From Clostridium estertheticum (lineage in GTDB: Bacteria; Bacillota; Clostridia; Clostridiales; Clostridiaceae): a stretch of 64,000 nt of DNA. The stretch is from contig NZ_CP086239.1 of the NCBI RefSeq assembly GCF_026650985.1, positions 992,001 through 1,056,000 of the forward strand, in the 5' to 3' direction. Below the pieces are notes generated by a model, which ran no database searches, was not told the DNA's origin, and saw only the letters and a program-made list of their open reading frames with translations. The position numbers and the translations under genes are program-made. Below are positions 36,256 to 45,346 of the stretch, one piece after another (within the stretch, counting starts at the first letter, position 1; each line of letters starts with the position of its first letter).

Positions 36256-36879
36256 TTATTTTATTGAAATATTTTTACCTTTTAAGCCTATAAATGCTCC
36301 TTGAGTTCCTAAATCAGTATCTTTGTGACCAATTAACCATTTGTTTCTAGCAAAGAGTAAAACATCTTCACCAGATTTATTAATTTTATTTTCGAGTGGC
36401 AAATTACTATCCCTAGGTAGTACAACCACACATTTAAAGCCATTTTCATTTGCATTACAAGGTGCATAATGAAGTGTAGTTGCATAAACCTCGATTATTG
36501 TACCAGCCGGAACTAAAAAGGCTTCTATATTTGAAGTATCATATGAATAATCTTTTTCAACATCTTGAATACAACCTAGGAGTAAAATAAAATCAGTAAC
36601 TGCAACATTTATTTCAGATGAACGATGATATTCCACAGCATTTAGTAAATAATTATTACCATTACAATATCCTACTTGAATTGGTAATTCACCAAATTCT
36701 CTTATTTTTAAGTCTTGTGCTATTTCTAAATTTTCTAATTCTTTAATTGATGGCTCATAGACTACATCATTTGGCAATGGTGTCGTTTTCATTTTTTCAA
36801 TTAATTTAGAGCAATCATAATTTTCTAAAACATGTCCATATTTCTTAAACTCACTATCTGTAATTTTTTTAATAATCAT
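36256..36879 (-). CDS. DUF4867 family protein, cupin-like
   Basis: A 207-residue protein resembling the DUF4867 family. It is the first gene of a two-gene operon with the isomerase-like gene 45 bases downstream. EYHRSSEINVAVTDFILLLG near 85-105, the FLVPAGTIIEVYATTLHYAPC stretch near 125-145 and CVVVLPRD near 155 suggest a cupin barrel with a possible metal-binding His. DUF4867 genes often accompany sugar catabolism genes, so a role in sugar binding or isomerisation is plausible but unproven. AGGAAG is better spaced for ATG 36879 than for ATG 36885. Confidence 0.7.
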   Translation of the reverse strand: MIIKKITDSEFKKYGHVLENYDCSKLIEKMKTTPLPNDVVYEPSIKELENLEIAQDLKIREFGELPIQVGYCNGNNYLLNAVEYHRSSEINVAVTDFILLLGCIQDVEKDYSYDTSNIEAFLVPAGTIIEVYATTLHYAPCNANENGFKCVVVLPRDSNLPLENKINKSGEDVLLFARNKWLIGHKDTDLGTQGAFIGLKGKNISIK

Positions 36880-37485
36880 AGTCATCTTCCTTTCTATTAA
36901 AATTTTTGTTATTATAATAAATAACTTTTTAAATTCCCTTTAATAAGTCTATTCTACTATTCTTTTATAGTTTTATCAACATGTTTTGTAAACTATTTCA
37001 TTTTATTCAAAAGTTTTTAATATTGTGGTAGGTAGTAGTGAATGGCAAGGGTGGCTTATTAAAGCTGAAACTTAATTTTTGTTTTGATAATAATTTTTTT
37101 TACATGTACAAGTTAAGAAAATTGGTGTATACTTAAGTAAGAAAGAAGTGAGCCTAATGCAAAATTAAAAACAAGAAATATCACAAAAGTATCATATACA
37201 TATTTATGGGATTTTTTTTAAAAAAGATTGTGAAAATAATCACAAAAATATATTCTAAAACTATGAAAAGTGTATTAATACATGTAGTAATAATAAGATG
37301 GAGTAAATTATTTTATAAAAAAGTTTTAAAAAATGAAGTTGGTATGATAAAAATGAATATTTTAATAAATACATCTTTCACAATAAGAATTGCTAAACAT
37401 GTAGAAAATATGCATCAATAGTGAAAGTGATAATAAATCAATTAAAATTATGGACAAAAATTTGATTATTAGGGAGAGTGTAGTT
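36880..37485 (+). other. 606-base region between divergent operons
   Basis: It contains the promoter of the minus-strand isomerase operon (36964-36992) and AT-rich DNA before the CoA-transferase. A possible sigma-A promoter on + is TTGATA (near 37084) with TACAAG 17 bases on. Open frames here, such as 37206-37421, lack ribosome sites and family features, and I see no supported gene. Confidence 0.5.
36964..36992 (-). promoter_or_regulatory. Probable sigma-A promoter of the isomerase-like operon
   Basis: On the minus strand TTTACA (36992-36987) and TATAAA (36969-36964) are separated by 17 bases, about 85 bases before the first start codon. Confidence 0.5.
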
Positions 37486-38796
37486 ATGAATTTACAAGAA
37501 ATCTACAAATCAAAGGTTATTACGGCAGAGCAAGCTGCTGGGAAGATAGTGTCTGGAAATAGGGTAGCAACAGGGCATGCTTGTGCTGAACCTATTACTC
37601 TTATAGAGGCAATGTTAAAGAATAAGGATTCCTATCAAGATGTTGAAATTGTGCATATGGTTCCTATGGGAAAAGATGAGTATACTAAGCCAGAAATGGA
37701 AAGTCATTTTAAACACAATGCACTATTTGCAGGTGCCAGTACAAGAGAAGCTATCGCTTCTGGAAGAGCAGATTTTACGCCCTGTTTTTTTTCTAAGATA
37801 CCTGAGCTATTTAAAAATAATTATCTACCAGTAGATGTGGCACTTATTCAAGTTTCATCACCTGATGAGCATGGTTGTTGTAGTTTTGGTTTATCTGTTG
37901 ATTACACAAAGACCGCAGCAGAATGCGCAAAAATGGTAATTGCAGAAGTAAATAAAGAAATGCCAAGAACTATGGGTGACTCTTTTATAAATGTTTCTGA
38001 CATTGATTATATAGTAGAATCAAATCATCCACTAATAGAACTTACTTCTCCTAAAATTGGGGATGTTGAAAGAGCTATTGGAGAGAATTGTGCTTCTTTA
38101 GTTGAGGATGGTTCTACACTACAACTTGGAATAGGTGCTATTCCAGATGCAGTTTTATTGTTTTTAAAAGGAAAGAAGGACTTAGGAATTCATTCTGAAA
38201 TGATTTCAGATGGAGTTGTGGAACTAGTTGAAGCAGGTGTAATTACGGGTAAGGCAAAATCCCTTCATGAGGGAAAGATTGTTGTGACATTTTTAATGGG
38301 AAGCAAAAGACTATATGATTTTGTGGATAATAACCCTATGGTAGAAATGTATTCTGTAGATTATGTAAATGATCCCTATATTATTGCTAAAAATAATAAA
38401 ATGGTGTGTGTAAATTCTGCTATTCAAGTAGATCTTATGGGTCAAGTTAATGCAGAAATGATAGGAGAAACTCAGTTTAGTGGAACTGGTGGTCAAGTTG
38501 ATTTTGTTCGCGGTGCAGCTATGGCAAAAGACGGTAAATCCATAATTGCAATGCCATCGACTGCATGCAAAGGAAAAGTTTCGAGAATTAAACCAAACCT
38601 TGATGAAGGGGCAGCTGTTACAACACTTAGAAATGATGTGCAATATATAGTTACTGAATATGGTATTGCAGAATTAAAAGGTAAAACTTTAAAAAATAGA
38701 GCAAAAGCGCTAATAAATATTGCTCACCCAGATTTTAGAAATGAGTTAATACAGGAATTTGAAAAAAGGTTTAAGTGCAAATTCACATCAAAATAA
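37486..38796 (+). CDS. abfT: 4-hydroxybutyrate CoA-transferase
   Basis: A 436-residue family I CoA-transferase that moves CoA from acetyl-CoA to 4-hydroxybutyrate. GIHSEMISDGVVELVEAG places the catalytic Glu at residue 238, the same number as in the C. aminobutyricum enzyme. LQLGIGAIPDAVL near 212-224 and FSGTGGQVDFVRGA near 325-340 form the CoA site. GGGAGAG selects ATG 37486; ATG 37450 lies before that site. It feeds the dehydratase at 28532 and completes GABA to crotonyl-CoA. A terminator follows. Confidence 0.94.
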   Translation: MNLQEIYKSKVITAEQAAGKIVSGNRVATGHACAEPITLIEAMLKNKDSYQDVEIVHMVPMGKDEYTKPEMESHFKHNALFAGASTREAIASGRADFTPCFFSKIPELFKNNYLPVDVALIQVSSPDEHGCCSFGLSVDYTKTAAECAKMVIAEVNKEMPRTMGDSFINVSDIDYIVESNHPLIELTSPKIGDVERAIGENCASLVEDGSTLQLGIGAIPDAVLLFLKGKKDLGIHSEMISDGVVELVEAGVITGKAKSLHEGKIVVTFLMGSKRLYDFVDNNPMVEMYSVDYVNDPYIIAKNNKMVCVNSAIQVDLMGQVNAEMIGETQFSGTGGQVDFVRGAAMAKDGKSIIAMPSTACKGKVSRIKPNLDEGAAVTTLRNDVQYIVTEYGIAELKGKTLKNRAKALINIAHPDFRNELIQEFEKRFKCKFTSK

Positions 38797-38815
38797 TTAA
38801 AGAAGATTAATAATA

Positions 38816-38864
38816 GTAGCCAGATAATTAAGTACCTAATTATCTGGCTACTGTTTTATTTTAT
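38816..38864 (+). terminator. Rho-independent terminator after the CoA-transferase gene
   Basis: GTAGCCAGATAATTA (38816-38830) pairs with TAATTATCTGGCTAC (38837-38851) around AGTACC, followed by TGTTTTATTTTAT. Confidence 0.92.
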
Positions 38865-38965
38865 TATAGTAGATTTAGAATACTATAATTATTTAACATA
38901 TATTATGTTAAAAAGTACAAAATTGGGTATAATATAAAGAAATGAAAAAATATTACATAAAAAAA

Positions 38966-38994
38966 GAAGGATTATCTTATAAGTTAGCGAATAT
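38966..38994 (+). promoter_or_regulatory. Sigma-H promoter of the spoIIA operon
   Basis: GAAGGATTA (38966-38974) fits the -35 consensus RnAGGAWWW and AGCGAATAT (38986-38994) fits the -10 RnnGAATWW, with an 11-base spacer. It is 71 bases before spoIIAA, which is under sigma-H in other endospore formers. Confidence 0.85.
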
Positions 38995-39064
38995 AGGATA
39001 TGGATACATTATTTAGACGACATCAAAATAATATTTAAATTCCAAATGATTCGGGGGGAAGAAA

Positions 39065-39400
39065 ATGCATTTAAATTTTGAAAATAGTGAAGATAAATTG
39101 ATAGTTTACATGTCTGGGGAATTAGACCACCATAGTGCTGAGGAAGTTAGGAATATTATAGATGATAGGTTAGAACGAGATAGTTATAACAAATTAATTA
39201 TGGATTTTGGAGAAGTTACATTTATGGATAGTTCTGGTATTGGTGTAGTTATTGGAAGATATAAAAAGTTACATATGAGAAATGGAAAAGTATGTGTAAC
39301 TAATATTAAATCTTCAGTGAAAAGGGTATTTGAGCTGTCAGGAATGTTTAAAATTATCATGTTGTATGATGACGTAAAGCAAGCTGTAAACAATATTTAG
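39065..39400 (+). CDS. spoIIAA: Anti-sigma-F factor antagonist SpoIIAA
   Basis: A 111-residue STAS-domain protein. [15 protein letters not shown] contains the regulatory Ser (residue 57), which SpoIIAB phosphorylates and the phosphatase SpoIIE restores. The unphosphorylated form binds SpoIIAB and frees sigma-F in the forespore. GGGGGGAAG precedes ATG 39065. It is first of three tightly spaced genes, 13 bases before spoIIAB. Confidence 0.95.
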   Translation: MHLNFENSEDKLIVYMSGELDHHSAEEVRNIIDDRLERDSYNKLIMDFGEVTFMDSSGIGVVIGRYKKLHMRNGKVCVTNIKSSVKRVFELSGMFKIIMLYDDVKQAVNNI

Positions 39401-39413
39401 TGGGGGGATTAGT

Positions 39414-39842
39414 ATGTGTTACAATAAAATTAAGATAGAATTTTTAAGTAAATCGCAGAATGAAAGTTTTGCAAGAGTATCAATAGCAGCATTTGCTTCA
39501 CAATTAGATCCTACAATTGATGAAATCACCGATGTTAAAACAGCGGTATCAGAAGCAGTTACCAATGCAATTATTCATGGATATGAAAGTGAAGAGGAAA
39601 TGATCACTATTGAAGCAATTATTAATGGCACGGAATTGACAGTAATAGTTAATGATACAGGTAAAGGAATTGATAATTTAGAGCTAGCTATGGAGCCTCT
39701 ATACACTTCTCGTCCAGACCTCGAGAGGTCTGGAATGGGTTTTACTGTAATGGAGACTTTTATGGACAGTCTGGAAGTAAAGTCTGACAAAGGTAGGGGA
39801 ACAAGTATAATAATGAAAAAAATATTTAATCCTTTAAGTTAG
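39414..39842 (+). CDS. spoIIAB: Anti-sigma-F factor / serine kinase SpoIIAB
   Basis: A 142-residue GHKL-fold kinase. [15 protein letters not shown] near 43-57 is the N box, NDTGKGID near 80-87 the G1 box and [14 protein letters not shown] near 104-117 the ATP-lid Gly motif. It holds sigma-F inactive and phosphorylates SpoIIAA. The genes on either side are its two known partners. GTGGGGGGATTAGT precedes ATG 39414. Confidence 0.95.
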   Translation: MCYNKIKIEFLSKSQNESFARVSIAAFASQLDPTIDEITDVKTAVSEAVTNAIIHGYESEEEMITIEAIINGTELTVIVNDTGKGIDNLELAMEPLYTSRPDLERSGMGFTVMETFMDSLEVKSDKGRGTSIIMKKIFNPLS

Positions 39843-39852
39843 GTGGAATATT

Positions 39853-40605
39853 ATGGATCAAAAAATAGTCAAGAAAAGCAACTATAATTATGAAGATAAT
39901 ATGCAACTTATTCAAATGGCTAGAAATGGAGAACCTGGTGCACTAGACACTTTAGTAGAAATGAATTTGCCATTAGTTTCATCTATAAGTAAAAAATTTT
40001 TAAATAGGGGATATGAATATGATGATATCTTCCAGATAGGTTGTATTGGACTCGTAAAAGCAATTAATAATTTTGATACTAAGTATAATGTGAAATTTTC
40101 CACATATGCAGTTCCTATGATAATGGGAGAGATTAAAAGATTTCTTAGAGATGATGGAATTATAAAAGTAAGCAGGAGCGTTAAAAATACTGCAAGGCAA
40201 TTGCACTATGATAAAGATACTCTAACCAAAAAATTGGGTAGAGATCCTACAATTGACGAATTGTCGGTCTTTTGTAATATAGAAAAAGAAGATATAGTAT
40301 ACGCATTAGAGTCTGCTAGCAATATGTTGTATTTATTTGATACGATACATCAAGATGATGGTGCACCAGTATTGTTAATTGATAAGCTAAGTGAAAAGTA
40401 TGAAGAAGATAACCAAGTTTTAGATAAAATCTCTCTCAAAGAAGCACTTAGAAAACTTGATGCAAAATCAAGGCAAATAATTATGCTCAGATACTTTAAA
40501 GATAATACACAAATTCAAGTAGCAAAAATGATGGGAATTAGCCAAGTGCAGGTATCAAGAATAGAAAAGAAAGTTTTGAAAATAATGAGGGAAAAATTAA
40601 TTTAG
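39853..40605 (+). CDS. sigF: RNA polymerase sporulation sigma factor sigma-F
   Basis: A 250-residue sigma-70 family protein. Region 2 is seen in LPLVSSISKKFLNRGYEYDDIFQIGCIGLVKAINNFDTKYNVKFSTYA, region 3 in IKVSRSVKNTARQLHYD and region 4 in the closing TQIQVAKMMGISQVQVSRIEKKVLK helix-turn-helix. It directs early forespore transcription. It lies 10 bases after spoIIAB and ends the operon. The spoVA genes that follow are typical forespore targets. Confidence 0.96.
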   Translation: MDQKIVKKSNYNYEDNMQLIQMARNGEPGALDTLVEMNLPLVSSISKKFLNRGYEYDDIFQIGCIGLVKAINNFDTKYNVKFSTYAVPMIMGEIKRFLRDDGIIKVSRSVKNTARQLHYDKDTLTKKLGRDPTIDELSVFCNIEKEDIVYALESASNMLYLFDTIHQDDGAPVLLIDKLSEKYEEDNQVLDKISLKEALRKLDAKSRQIIMLRYFKDNTQIQVAKMMGISQVQVSRIEKKVLKIMREKLI

Positions 40606-40611
40606 AAAGAT

Positions 40612-40686
40612 AATAAGATGTATTATGGACAAATAACTTCAAGTTTGATTTGAAGCCGTTTATCTTTAGTTACATCTTATTTTTTT
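40612..40686 (+). terminator. Terminator of the spoIIA operon, long nested hairpin
   Basis: AATAAGATGTA (40612-40622) pairs with TACATCTTATT (40671-40681), followed by five more T. The 48-base loop contains an inner hairpin CTTCAA/TTGAAG. Confidence 0.8.
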
Positions 40687-40792
40687 GACTAAAAACTATA
40701 TTAATGCAAATACTAAAATTAAGAATCAGAGTATCATATTTTTATAACAAAATAAATTAATAATAACTTTCAAAAGTGACAAGGAGGATTTT

Positions 40793-41245
40793 ATGAAGGT
40801 AGAAGAAAAAGCTATAAGAAAAAAATTCGATAAACTTAATTCAAATAATATTCCAAAGCCAAATTTACTAAAACATTGTTTTAATGCCTTTTGGGTTGGA
40901 GGATTAATATGTGTAATTGGACAATTTATAAGTGATATTTTTTCGAAATTTGGTGTTCCAAAGGATGAGGTAGGGACATATGTATCTATAGTCATGGTGT
41001 TTTTAGGTGCTGCACTTACAGGTATTGGTGTATATGATAAGTTGGGTGATTTTGCAGGCGCAGGTTCTGTTGTACCAATTACTGGATTTGCAAATTCAAT
41101 TGTTTCACCTGCAATGGAGTTTAAAAAAGAGGGTTTTGTTTTTGGCGTTGCAGCTAAAATGTTTACTATTGCAGGACCTGTTCTAGTTTATGGAATTGGT
41201 TCATCTGTAATTGTAGGAATTTTATATTATTTTTTAAGGTGGTGA
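40793..41245 (+). CDS. spoVAC: Stage V sporulation protein AC
   Basis: A 150-residue membrane protein with about four helices. NAFWVGGLICVIGQFISDIF and DFAGAGSVVPITGFANSIVSPAMEFKKEGFVFGVAAKMFTIAGPV are strongly typical. SpoVA proteins form the channel that moves calcium dipicolinate into the forespore and out during germination. AAGGAGG precedes ATG 40793. It is followed by spoVAD after six bases. Confidence 0.96.
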   Translation: MKVEEKAIRKKFDKLNSNNIPKPNLLKHCFNAFWVGGLICVIGQFISDIFSKFGVPKDEVGTYVSIVMVFLGAALTGIGVYDKLGDFAGAGSVVPITGFANSIVSPAMEFKKEGFVFGVAAKMFTIAGPVLVYGIGSSVIVGILYYFLRW

Positions 41246-41251
41246 TGCAAA

Positions 41252-42268
41252 ATGGGTAGAAGAATTGGTCTTCAAACAGTAGAAATTGAAAGTAAACCTA
41301 GAATTATCGGCACCTATAATATAGTTGGTCCTAAGGAAGGTCAGGGACCATTAAAAGAGTATTTCGATAAAATTATAGAAGATGATCTTAATGGAACTGA
41401 AAGCTTTGAAAAAGCTGAAACAAGTCTTTTATATACTGCTATTTCAGAAAGTATAAAAAAAGCAAAGTTAAAGGAAGCTGATATCAATTATTTATTAGCG
41501 GGTGATTTATTAAATCAGTTATCATCTTCATGTTTTGCCGCTAGAGATTTAGATATACCGTTTATAGGTCTATATGGAGCTTGTTCAACTATGGCAGAGT
41601 CTTTAAGCATTGGTTCAATGATAATGGAAGGTGGCCTAGCTAATTATGTTGTAGCAGCTACCTCCTCACATTTTTCTTCAGCGGAAAGGCAATTTAGATT
41701 ACCACTTGAAATGGGAAGTCAGAGACCACCAACAGCACAATGGACTGTTACAGGTGCAGGCTCAATGGTTTTAGGCAAAAAAGGTAAATTTCCTTATGTT
41801 ACTCATATTACAACTGGAAAAGTCAAAGACTATGGAATAATTGATGTGAATAATATGGGAGTTGCGATGGCACCAGCAGCAGTTGACACTATTAAACAAC
41901 ATTTTATGGATACTGGTAGAAAACCTTCAGATTATGATGTTATTGCTACTGGAGATTTAGGTATTATAGGAAAGGAGTTTACAGAAAAATTATTACTTGA
42001 ATACAAGTACGATATGAGAGGTCATTATATAGATTGTGGTGAAAAAATTTTTGATGCTTCAAAGCAAGGAACTAATGCTGGTGGTAGCGGTTGTGGTTGT
42101 TCGGCAGTAGTTGCAACAGGTTATTTACTTAAGAATATGATGAAGGGGAAATTTAAAAGGATCCTGTTAGTTTCAACAGGGGCTCTTTTAAGCTCTACTT
42201 CAACTTTGCAGGGTGAAACAATACCCGGAATTGCTCATGCTGTTTCAATAGAGTTTGGGGGTGAATAA
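41252..42268 (+). CDS. spoVAD: Stage V sporulation protein AD
   Basis: A 338-residue protein with a thiolase-like fold that binds dipicolinate on the SpoVA complex. LYGACSTMAESLSIGSMIMEGG near 110 corresponds to the thiolase nucleophile region, and ERQFRLPLEMGSQRPPTAQWTVTGAGSMVLG and DASKQGTNAGGSGCGCSAVV are family signatures. The start at ATG 41252 is reached through GGTGATGC. Its stop abuts the start of spoVAE. Confidence 0.96.
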   Translation: MGRRIGLQTVEIESKPRIIGTYNIVGPKEGQGPLKEYFDKIIEDDLNGTESFEKAETSLLYTAISESIKKAKLKEADINYLLAGDLLNQLSSSCFAARDLDIPFIGLYGACSTMAESLSIGSMIMEGGLANYVVAATSSHFSSAERQFRLPLEMGSQRPPTAQWTVTGAGSMVLGKKGKFPYVTHITTGKVKDYGIIDVNNMGVAMAPAAVDTIKQHFMDTGRKPSDYDVIATGDLGIIGKEFTEKLLLEYKYDMRGHYIDCGEKIFDASKQGTNAGGSGCGCSAVVATGYLLKNMMKGKFKRILLVSTGALLSSTSTLQGETIPGIAHAVSIEFGGE

Positions 42269-42625
42269 ATGAATAATTACATTATGGCTTTTATAGTTGG
42301 AGGACTTATATGTGTAATAGGTCAAATACTTATGGATACAACTAAACTAACTCCGGCTAGGATATTGGTTGTATTTGTAACGGGTGGTGTAATACTAGGA
42401 GCATTTAATATATATGATGTAGTAATCGAATATGGGAAAGCGGGGGGGAGTATACCTCTGCCTGGTTTTGGATATAGTTTGGCTAAGAGTGTAATGAAAG
42501 AAGTAGATGAATTTGGTCTTATAGGTGCTTTTACAGGAGGTATAAAGGGTACTGCAGGCGGTATTACTGCTGCAATTTTCTTTGGATATATAATGGCATT
42601 GATTTTTAATCCTAAAACTAAATAG
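42269..42625 (+). CDS. spoVAE: Stage V sporulation protein AE
   Basis: A 118-residue membrane protein with about four helices, related to SpoVAC. FIVGGLICVIGQILMDTTKLTPARILVVFVTGGVILGA and GGSIPLPGFGYSLAKSVMKEVDEFGLIGAFTGG identify it. It is a component of the dipicolinate channel. ATG 42269 follows the spoVAD stop directly with GGGGGTG nearby. The three-gene C-D-E set without spoVAA, AB and AF is the common clostridial form. Confidence 0.95.
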   Translation: MNNYIMAFIVGGLICVIGQILMDTTKLTPARILVVFVTGGVILGAFNIYDVVIEYGKAGGSIPLPGFGYSLAKSVMKEVDEFGLIGAFTGGIKGTAGGITAAIFFGYIMALIFNPKTK

Positions 42626-42670
42626 AAAACAACTATTAAAATACATAATATTTTAATAGTTGTTTTTTTT
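42626..42670. terminator. Bidirectional terminator between spoVAE and the PBP gene
   Basis: AAAACAACTATTAAAAT (42626-42642) pairs with ATTTTAATAGTTGTTTT (42650-42666) around ACATAAT. T follows on + and A precedes on the other side, so it can serve both convergent genes. Confidence 0.9.
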
Positions 42671-45128
42671 ATCTTGTTTTATGTGTAGTAGTGTCATTAT
42701 TTTGATTAGGATAAGTATTGTTAATAGGTGTATTTGGGTTAAGTTGACCACCACCATTCGTAGTGTTATTTCCTTCATTAGTTTTAGGAGTAGTAACAGG
42801 AGGTGTTATTTCAGGGGTAGTTGATGGAATATTTGGAGTGACAACTGAAGGAGCAGAAAAAGAACCCGAAGAGGTATCAACTGCCGTTGGTAATACGAAA
42901 GCAGAGTCTTCCAAATATGCATTAGGAACATAATCCCTCTTTATAAAAACCCTTGTTTCAATTTTCCAAATTGGTGTATATTCTGATGCCAAAACATAGT
43001 TACCATTTGCATCCCTTGTGACTTTAGCAGAAACATGTATGCTGTCAAGAGTTGTAGGCTGAGTCCCGTCAATAAACAGCTCAGAGTAAACTCTATCGCC
43101 CCTTGGGTCTGCAATAGTTAAATCTGTTGGTATATTACCTGAATCCTTTGATACGGACAAGGAAGATATACCAGAAGGCATATCAACGTTTTTTACTGGA
43201 AGAGAAGTATGAGCAGATTTCATAACTTTACCCCATAACTGCGCAGCATCATTACTGCCCAATCCTTCAATTTTATCTGCTTTATCAGTTCCAATCCAAA
43301 CTGCGGCAGAGTAATATGGAGTTAAACCAACAAACCATAAATCTTTTGAATTAGAAGAAGTACCAGTTTTACCTCGAACAGGCATGTCGCTAAAAACAGC
43401 ATTTGTTCCAGTGCCACCTGGGCCTACAGGTCCGCTTAATAAATCGTACATGATATAAGCACTTTGAGGTGATAAAACAGGTGTTGTTTCAGGTTTTGTA
43501 TCAAGCAGTACCTTACCAGTTCTATCAACTACCTTAGTATATAATCTTGGAGTAGTACGATTCCCGCTATTACCAAAAACACCATATGCAGCTGCCATAG
43601 TAAGAGGATTAGTTCCAGTATTTAATTGACCAAGGGCCATAGCAGACTGACTAATCTTATCTACGTTATCTAGCTGCAATCCGAACTTTTCACCATAGGA
43701 AACTCCGGTCTTGATACCAATCATATTTTCTATTTTCACAGCTGCCACGTTAACAGAATATTTCAAACAATCTCTTAGAGTTAAATACCCTCGATATATA
43801 TCAGGTGAATTTTTAGGGTTATATCCAATACTTGCAGAGACGGGTGAATCCTCAATAACAGTAGATGCCGTAGCTATTTTTGTATTAATAGCTGGACTAT
43901 ATACGGTTAAGGGCTTAATACTTGATCCAGGAGCCCTTAAAAAACTATCATCATAGGCAGCTCTGTTGTAAGAGCCAGGAACTTTAACATTACGACCACC
44001 TATAATAGTTTTAACTTCACCTGTATGATAATCCATGATAACACATGAGGCTTGTAGTTTTTCTTGTGAAGAGTTCATAGGAGCATCAATTAAACTTTGC
44101 GATGTATTTTGCATATTCCTATCCATGGTTGTATAAATTTTTACACCATCATACATAAGCATTGAAGATGCTTCCTTTTGGCTAATCTTATATTTTTTCA
44201 TTAGATCATTAGTAACTTGAAGGAGTGCAGGTCTAGAAAAGAACTCATAGTTCATTTTGTTTGCATCTTTTTTTGCAAAACTAAAAGTTAATTTTTCAGC
44301 CATGGCTGAGTCAAATTGTACTTTACTAATTTTATTATATTTATACATATTAGCTAAAACCGCTTTGGTTCTAGCTGAATCAAAAGCTGTTTTAGTATCA
44401 AATGATTTAGTTGCCATAGAATATGAAACACTAGGGTTTTGTGCAGCACTAGCTATAAAAGCAGACTGTTTTAAGGTTAAGTTTTCAACAGATTTATTAA
44501 AATATTGTTGTGACGCCGCTTCTATACCATGAGCATTTCCTCCTAGAAAAATAGTATTCATATATGTCTCTAAAATTTGGGACTTGGTTAATACTTTTTC
44601 TATTTGTAGTGATAAATAAATTTCTTGAACTTTTCTTTTTATAGAAGTCCTGTTTTCGATAGAATCTTCTAAAAATACTCTGTATTTGACCAGCTGTTGA
44701 GTTATTGTTGAAGCTCCCTGAAGACTTTGACCACTTCCAGTTATTTTTATTTTTATATCATTAAATATAGAACCAGCTAGCCTTTTTATATCAATACCTG
44801 GGTGCGTTGCAAATCTGAAATCTTCAATACTTATAAATGCTTCCTGAAGATTAACTGGAACATCACTAATAGGTACATTAATTCTTCTTTGCGAAATAAC
44901 ATATTCATCCATAAGTTTTCCGGAATCATCTAATAATACAGTAATTTCATCTAATTTTAAAAATTCATTAATATTTAAACTAGGAGCTGTCTTAACCATA
45001 GCTAAGACTACTCCACCGATGGCTACACTGATTGTTAAGGCTATAATTAGAATGGTAAAAATAAGTTTTTTAAAAACATGCTTCCCAGCTTTTTTTTTCT
45101 TTTTCTGAGAAGTTCCTTTTTTATCCAT
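42669..45128 (-). CDS. Class A penicillin-binding protein (transglycosylase and transpeptidase)
   Basis: An 819-residue peptidoglycan synthase with a Lys-rich cytoplasmic start and one membrane anchor near 20-45. The glycosyltransferase domain covers about 75-260, with catalytic Glu 102 in SIEDFRF, then ASTITQQLVKY and IFLGGNAHGIEAA. The transpeptidase domain has the active Ser 402 in GSSIKP, SVN-type SVNVAAV and the KTG triad in GKTGTSSN. The last 90 residues are a Pro/Thr/Asn-rich tail of low complexity. CCTCC on the complement (GGAGG) lies eight bases before ATG 45128; the longer frame from 45173 adds 15 residues before that site. It is monocistronic. Confidence 0.93.
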   Translation of the reverse strand: MDKKGTSQKKKKKAGKHVFKKLIFTILIIALTISVAIGGVVLAMVKTAPSLNINEFLKLDEITVLLDDSGKLMDEYVISQRRINVPISDVPVNLQEAFISIEDFRFATHPGIDIKRLAGSIFNDIKIKITGSGQSLQGASTITQQLVKYRVFLEDSIENRTSIKRKVQEIYLSLQIEKVLTKSQILETYMNTIFLGGNAHGIEAASQQYFNKSVENLTLKQSAFIASAAQNPSVSYSMATKSFDTKTAFDSARTKAVLANMYKYNKISKVQFDSAMAEKLTFSFAKKDANKMNYEFFSRPALLQVTNDLMKKYKISQKEASSMLMYDGVKIYTTMDRNMQNTSQSLIDAPMNSSQEKLQASCVIMDYHTGEVKTIIGGRNVKVPGSYNRAAYDDSFLRAPGSSIKPLTVYSPAINTKIATASTVIEDSPVSASIGYNPKNSPDIYRGYLTLRDCLKYSVNVAAVKIENMIGIKTGVSYGEKFGLQLDNVDKISQSAMALGQLNTGTNPLTMAAAYGVFGNSGNRTTPRLYTKVVDRTGKVLLDTKPETTPVLSPQSAYIMYDLLSGPVGPGGTGTNAVFSDMPVRGKTGTSSNSKDLWFVGLTPYYSAAVWIGTDKADKIEGLGSNDAAQLWGKVMKSAHTSLPVKNVDMPSGISSLSVSKDSGNIPTDLTIADPRGDRVYSELFIDGTQPTTLDSIHVSAKVTRDANGNYVLASEYTPIWKIETRVFIKRDYVPNAYLEDSAFVLPTAVDTSSGSFSAPSVVTPNIPSTTPEITPPVTTPKTNEGNNTTNGGGQLNPNTPINNTYPNQNNDTTTHKTR

Positions 45129-45346
45129 TGAGCATCCTCCTTGTATTTTTATGAAGCAGATAAAAACTAACAATTTTTACCATGACCTCTAAAAATTCAC
45201 GTTGTTTAGCTATAATTAGCTTTTAATATTATACCATATAATTATATTATTTATTTAAATAAAACTTAATATAAAATATTGTGTTTTGAAATGCTATTTG
45301 AATTCTTTACCTTAAATGAGTTACATATAATAATGTATAACCTTAA

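Noticed and set aside
37206-37421. 71-codon open frame before abfT, possibly a decayed regulator
   Set aside because: It has no ribosome site, its sequence is a poly-Lys/Ile mix expected from AT-rich noncoding DNA, and the alternative frame starting at ATG 37157 meets several stops.
40730-40792. Sigma-G promoter before spoVAC
   Set aside because: A forespore promoter is expected here, but I could not find a -35/-10 pair that matches well enough to report.
42395-42646. Minus-strand frame under spoVAE
   Set aside because: It lies wholly antisense to spoVAE and ends in the shared terminator. No ribosome site.
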